Of a stretch of DNA of 5,240 nt, positions 2,714-5,240 are shown in pieces. The DNA lies in the NCBI GenBank assembly GCA_900313355.1, contig OMQZ01000159.1:1-5240 (forward strand). Direction: 5' to 3'. The stretch comes from an uncultured Rhodospirillaceae bacterium. Lineage in GTDB: Bacteria > Pseudomonadota > Alphaproteobacteria > RF32 > CAG-239. The translations under genes were made by a program, and so were the position numbers. Each line of letters starts with the position of its first letter. Position 1 is the stretch's first letter. A model generated the notes under the pieces. It made no database searches, was not told where the DNA came from, and was given only the letters and a program-made list of their open reading frames with translations.

Positions 2714-5240
2714 ATGAAAAAAATTCTTGTTTTAGCACTGTTACTTTTTGTTCCAGCTGCAATTGCTTATGATGAAACATGTGGCGACGGATGTGCGGAT
2801 TTGCCCAGTTGTGCTGATTTGGGCTATAAACAGGGGCTGTATTGCCCCGAGGGGTATATCACGTGTCCGTTCGATCAAGATTATATATGGTGTAAGAGTT
2901 ATACCTGTAATATGGGCGGATTGTATGCGAGAGCAGATGTTGCTGCAAAACAAGAACAGGGTTATAAATGCCGCAAGGTAACTTATCACGGCTTAGAGTG
3001 TTATAACTGTGACGAAGTAGATGAGCGTTGTCGTTGGAATGATGCTAACAAAGGTGAAGGTGAGCTGTCAGGCAATCCTTGTCCGAACGGAAATTATCCG
3101 GAATGTATCCGAAAGTGTGCTGAAAAAGATAAAAGCGCTGAAATTCCGACGGGTGACGAAGTGGTTGCGGTTAAGGAAACATGTGTGAGCTGCGGTGTGC
3201 CTGAAGTTATTGTCGTTGATTATACGTGTGTGGCCGGATATGTGAAAACAGAAACAGGCTGTGAGCCTTCGGCGTGTGAAACACCGACAACGAATCCCGA
3301 AATTGCATTTGAAGCTTCAAACAGAATAGATTGTAGTGATAAAGCGCATCCTGAAGGCTGGATTTTTGAAACAGGCGGAGAAAGCGGAGGTTTGACATGC
3401 AGCCGATGCATTCCAAAGCCTTGTGCTCAACCGGGGTATGTTGCAGGGTTGACAGAATGTGCAAATATTACAGGATACAACTATTTAAGCGACGGGTTCA
3501 GCGGTGATGAAACCTGTGGTTATTGCGAGGCTTTGAGTTGTCGTGCACCGTATAGCACAGATTATCAAAGTGTAGACGACTGCCCGACGGCAAGTCTTGA
3601 GGGTTGGAGTGCAAGCAAAGCTTGGACTTATCAGCAAGACACAACAGGTGCGGGCGATTTGGCTTGCGGAAGGTGTGTGGCAAAGACATGTTCGGGCGGA
3701 TATAGCACAGATTATCAAAGCCTGAGTGATTGTCCGAACCAGACAGGATATACATTTTCTTATAGCACGACGGTTTATGCCGGCGATAAATATTGCGGAA
3801 AATGCGTGAGCTCGGGAAGTTGTACGGAGGGGCAGACAGGTTTGAACGCTGTCGGACAATGTCAAAATGAACCTTATAATTATCCGGGAATTAAAGGCGC
3901 TTCAATCGAAGAAACAGGATATTATAACGGCTCGGATGCATGTAAAAAATGTGTATGCAATCCGACGAGCGAATGCCAATGGACGAGCGGAACCGCTGGG
4001 GCTCATCCGATTGGGACAGGCGGAGCCGGTATCGGTTCGATTTGTTGTGACGGATCATATACGGGTTGTGAAAACAACACATGCGAAGGTGCTTTAGATG
4101 TAAATAATATTGAACACGCGACGGCGACAACGGTTTGCAGTGCTTGCGGACATACTTATACTAAGGTTACGAGCTGTGAAGAAGGCTATAAAAAGAATGA
4201 TGACGGAACAGCCTGTGTCGCAAAAGATTGTTCGGATTACGGATTGAACGAAGGAAACTGTTCAGAAGGCTTTAAAGCTGTTGAATCTACGGCTCATAGC
4301 GGTTGTTATACTTGCGAAGCTAAGGTTTGCGAAGATTATAATGCGGACTGGTTGTTGTATTCTTCCGGAACGAGCTGTAATGAGGGATATAAACTGACGC
4401 AACATCCGAACCAAAAATTGGGTAATGTGACGGGCATTTGTTATGATTGTTTGTCTTGTCAGACGTATTCGGGTTATATTACCGTTAATTCGGAAGCAGA
4501 TATTCCGAGTTATGTTACAAGCCATGTGGGCGGAAAATCATGTGACAAATATCAATATTGTGCGACAGGCTGTGCAGAAGGTTATGAAAAAGTCGGCTGT
4601 GAATGTGTTTCGGCATCTTGCGAAGGCTATGTCGCGATGACAGGATTGACGAAGATTAATGATACAACCTATACAGACGGTATTTTTACTTATGGCGTTT
4701 GTAATAAGGCCGGTGAGAAGCTGTTTAAGGTAAACGGTTGTACAGAAGAATATTCGTCCAGTTCTTGTAATACGGGACTCGGGGAAGTTGCGACGGGTGA
4801 TTCTAAAGACGGGTACGATTGCTATAAGTGCGAATGCACGGCTGCAACGCCGACACTTTGTCCGTATACGACAAATCAGAATGATACAACGAGACAATAC
4901 ATCGGTTCAGGAACGGCTTCCAACCAATGTTGTGATGGCAGTTATAAAAACTGCACAAAAGGGACTGCTTGCTCGGGCTTTACCTTGACATCAATACCCG
5001 AACATGCTCAAACAACAACATCTTGTACGGCTTGCGGTGAAACAAAATATAAAGTTACCAGTTGTGCGGAAGGTTATACGGGAACAGATTGCAGTGATTG
5101 TGATGAAGCAAATGGTTACTATGAATGCAACGGCGAATGTTTGATCAAACCCGAATGCGAAAACGGCGGAACGCCGGAATGCACAGCAAGCGGCTGGAAG
5201 TGCAGTTGTGCAGAAGGATATACGGGTGATGATTGCAGCC
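2714..5240 (+). CDS. large exported cysteine-rich modular protein, 3' end beyond the window
   Basis: The frame is open from the ATG at 2714 to the last base, 842 complete codons without a stop. The first 18 residues (MKKILVLALLLFVPAAIA) are a clear Sec signal peptide, with cleavage expected before Tyr19. By hand count the visible part holds about 86 cysteines, roughly 10%, regularly spaced. Residues 19-187 are an irregular Cys-rich segment. Eight copies of a four-Cys module, C-x(8-18)-C-x(14-27)-C-x2-C, start at Cys188, 237, 276, 326, 370, 506, 539 and 676. Two 12-Cys units occupy 410-501 and 703-793, and an EGF-like motif occupies 815-841. CxEGY/F recurs (for example at 488, 516, 555, 784 and 832). 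No membrane segment is seen after the signal peptide. I do not recognise a named family apart from the EGF-like piece. Such a protein must fold outside the cytoplasm with many disulfides; a surface or secreted adhesive or structural role is inference. It has its own promoter and ribosome binding site. Confidence 0.9.
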   Translation, partial: MKKILVLALLLFVPAAIAYDETCGDGCADLPSCADLGYKQGLYCPEGYITCPFDQDYIWCKSYTCNMGGLYARADVAAKQEQGYKCRKVTYHGLECYNCDEVDERCRWNDANKGEGELSGNPCPNGNYPECIRKCAEKDKSAEIPTGDEVVAVKETCVSCGVPEVIVVDYTCVAGYVKTETGCEPSACETPTTNPEIAFEASNRIDCSDKAHPEGWIFETGGESGGLTCSRCIPKPCAQPGYVAGLTECANITGYNYLSDGFSGDETCGYCEALSCRAPYSTDYQSVDDCPTASLEGWSASKAWTYQQDTTGAGDLACGRCVAKTCSGGYSTDYQSLSDCPNQTGYTFSYSTTVYAGDKYCGKCVSSGSCTEGQTGLNAVGQCQNEPYNYPGIKGASIEETGYYNGSDACKKCVCNPTSECQWTSGTAGAHPIGTGGAGIGSICCDGSYTGCENNTCEGALDVNNIEHATATTVCSACGHTYTKVTSCEEGYKKNDDGTACVAKDCSDYGLNEGNCSEGFKAVESTAHSGCYTCEAKVCEDYNADWLLYSSGTSCNEGYKLTQHPNQKLGNVTGICYDCLSCQTYSGYITVNSEADIPSYVTSHVGGKSCDKYQYCATGCAEGYEKVGCECVSASCEGYVAMTGLTKINDTTYTDGIFTYGVCNKAGEKLFKVNGCTEEYSSSSCNTGLGEVATGDSKDGYDCYKCECTAATPTLCPYTTNQNDTTRQYIGSGTASNQCCDGSYKNCTKGTACSGFTLTSIPEHAQTTTSCTACGETKYKVTSCAEGYTGTDCSDCDEANGYYECNGECLIKPECENGGTPECTASGWKCSCAEGYTGDDCS
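3551..3570 (+). repeat. 20-base exact direct repeat, copy 1
   Basis: This stretch, coding for YSTDYQS within the module starting at Cys276, is identical over 20 bases to 3701-3720. The flanking bases differ at once on both sides. The offset is 150 bases, exactly 50 codons, so the frame is kept. Confidence 0.85.
3701..3720 (+). repeat. 20-base exact direct repeat, copy 2
   Basis: This is the second copy of the repeat at 3551-3570, in the equivalent place in the module starting at Cys326. Both modules have C-x3-YSTDYQS-x3-C. Confidence 0.85.
3941..4216 (+). repeat. 12-cysteine unit, copy 1 (residues 410-501)
   Basis: Cysteines fall at 410, 413, 415, 421, 444, 445, 452, 457, 475, 478, 488 and 501. 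The unit contains the double cysteine in CCDGSYTGC, the motif CSACG, and KVTSCEEGY. It follows directly from, and shares its first two cysteines with, the four-Cys module beginning at Cys370. It matches the unit at 4820-5092 in cysteine number, order and most spacings. Confidence 0.85.
4820..5092 (+). repeat. 12-cysteine unit, copy 2 (residues 703-793)
   Basis: Cysteines fall at 703, 706, 708, 716, 739, 740, 747, 753, 771, 774, 784 and 793. It shares CCDGSY, C-x-ACG and YKVTSCAEGY with copy 1. The intervals x22, x6, x17, x2 and x9 are identical in both copies; only the loops after the third, eighth and last-but-one cysteines (x5/x7, x4/x5, x12/x8) differ. It too is preceded by a four-Cys module, at Cys676. 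Confidence 0.85.
5156..5236 (+). other. EGF-like motif in the cysteine-rich protein
   Basis: Residues 815-841 have cysteines at 815, 823, 830, 832 and 841. The segment CSCAEGYTGDDC satisfies the EGF-like signature C-x-C-x(2)-x-x(2)-G-x-x-C, and CENGGTPEC resembles the usual entry to an EGF domain. The preceding EGYTGTDCSDC at about 785-796 is a partial echo. The next domain lies beyond the window. Confidence 0.7.

Larger units (their letters stand above)
3275..3952 (+). repeat. array of five four-cysteine modules (protein-level repeat)
   Basis: Within the cysteine-rich gene, consecutive modules run from Cys188 to 232, 237 to 271, 276 to 321, 326 to 364 and 370 to 413. Each has the form C-x(11-18)-C-x(18-27)-C-x2-C. 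Linkers between modules are exactly four residues (IPKP, EALS, VAKT) and then five (VSSGS). Further copies occur at 506-534, 539-579 and 676-706. The second cysteine is usually preceded by D, E or N, and a G-rich or GD motif often precedes the closing C-x2-C. Sequence between cysteines is otherwise divergent, which points to old duplications. Confidence 0.8.

Noticed and set aside
2741..2989. Paired open frames on both strands over the start of the cysteine-rich gene
   Set aside because: Both are shadows of the frame starting at 2714, which alone has a promoter, a ribosome binding site and a signal peptide.
3207..4897. Several minus-strand open frames of about 60-130 codons opposite the cysteine-rich gene
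   Set aside because: They lie wholly antisense to a continuous, signal-peptide-bearing frame with regular cysteine spacing, lack convincing ribosome binding sites, and their products show no family features. They arise because the codons used for Cys, Gly, Thr and Tyr rarely give stops in those frames.
3275..5092. Cysteine-rich repeats as a CRISPR array or DNA satellite
   Set aside because: Repetition is at the protein level with poor nucleotide identity and variable unit length in codon multiples; there are no constant repeats with unique spacers.

Overview
The window looks like a piece of a low-GC alphaproteobacterial chromosome. The first 12 codons of a minus-strand gene at the left edge read like the N-terminus of an alphaproteobacterial acyl carrier protein. 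The adjacent pair, long-form ribosome hibernation factor (hpf) followed by PTS-Ntr EIIA (ptsN), is the order usual in Proteobacteria near rpoN. Intergenic DNA is very AT-rich. A host-associated or gut lineage is a plausible guess from the low GC and the cysteine-rich secreted gene, but nothing in the window proves it.

Layout: (1) 1-38, minus strand, start of acpP, leaving the window on the left. (2) 39-362, a 324-base AT-rich divergent intergenic region with a candidate hpf promoter, a candidate acpP promoter and two inverted repeats in front of acpP. (3) 363-923 hpf and 943-1386 ptsN, a two-gene plus-strand operon with a 19-base gap. (4) 1388-2509, minus strand, a secreted type-1 periplasmic-binding-fold protein (LivJ/LivK-like), convergent with ptsN with a single base between the two stop codons. 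The ptsN terminator (1409-1447) lies inside the 3' end of this convergent gene. (5) 2510-2713, divergent AT-rich intergenic region with a good sigma70-type promoter facing right. (6) 2714-5240, plus strand, a large open frame that runs off the right edge without a stop (at least 842 codons). It encodes an exported protein with about 86 cysteines in 842 residues.

The most interesting object is this cysteine-rich protein. Translated by hand, it resolves into a signal peptide, an N-terminal Cys-rich segment, and at least eight copies of a four-cysteine module, C-x(8-18)-C-x(14-27)-C-x2-C, mostly chained by four-residue linkers. Two copies of a 12-cysteine unit, each directly preceded by one of the modules, have nearly identical cysteine spacing. 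A canonical EGF-like motif sits at the window edge. I recognise no named family for the main module; function is unknown, with a disulfide-rich surface or secreted protein as the natural inference.

Functionally the genes fall into separate units: housekeeping lipid synthesis (acpP), a stationary-phase and nitrogen-PTS regulatory pair (hpf-ptsN), an orphan solute-binding protein with no transporter genes beside it, and an independently promoted cysteine-rich exported protein.
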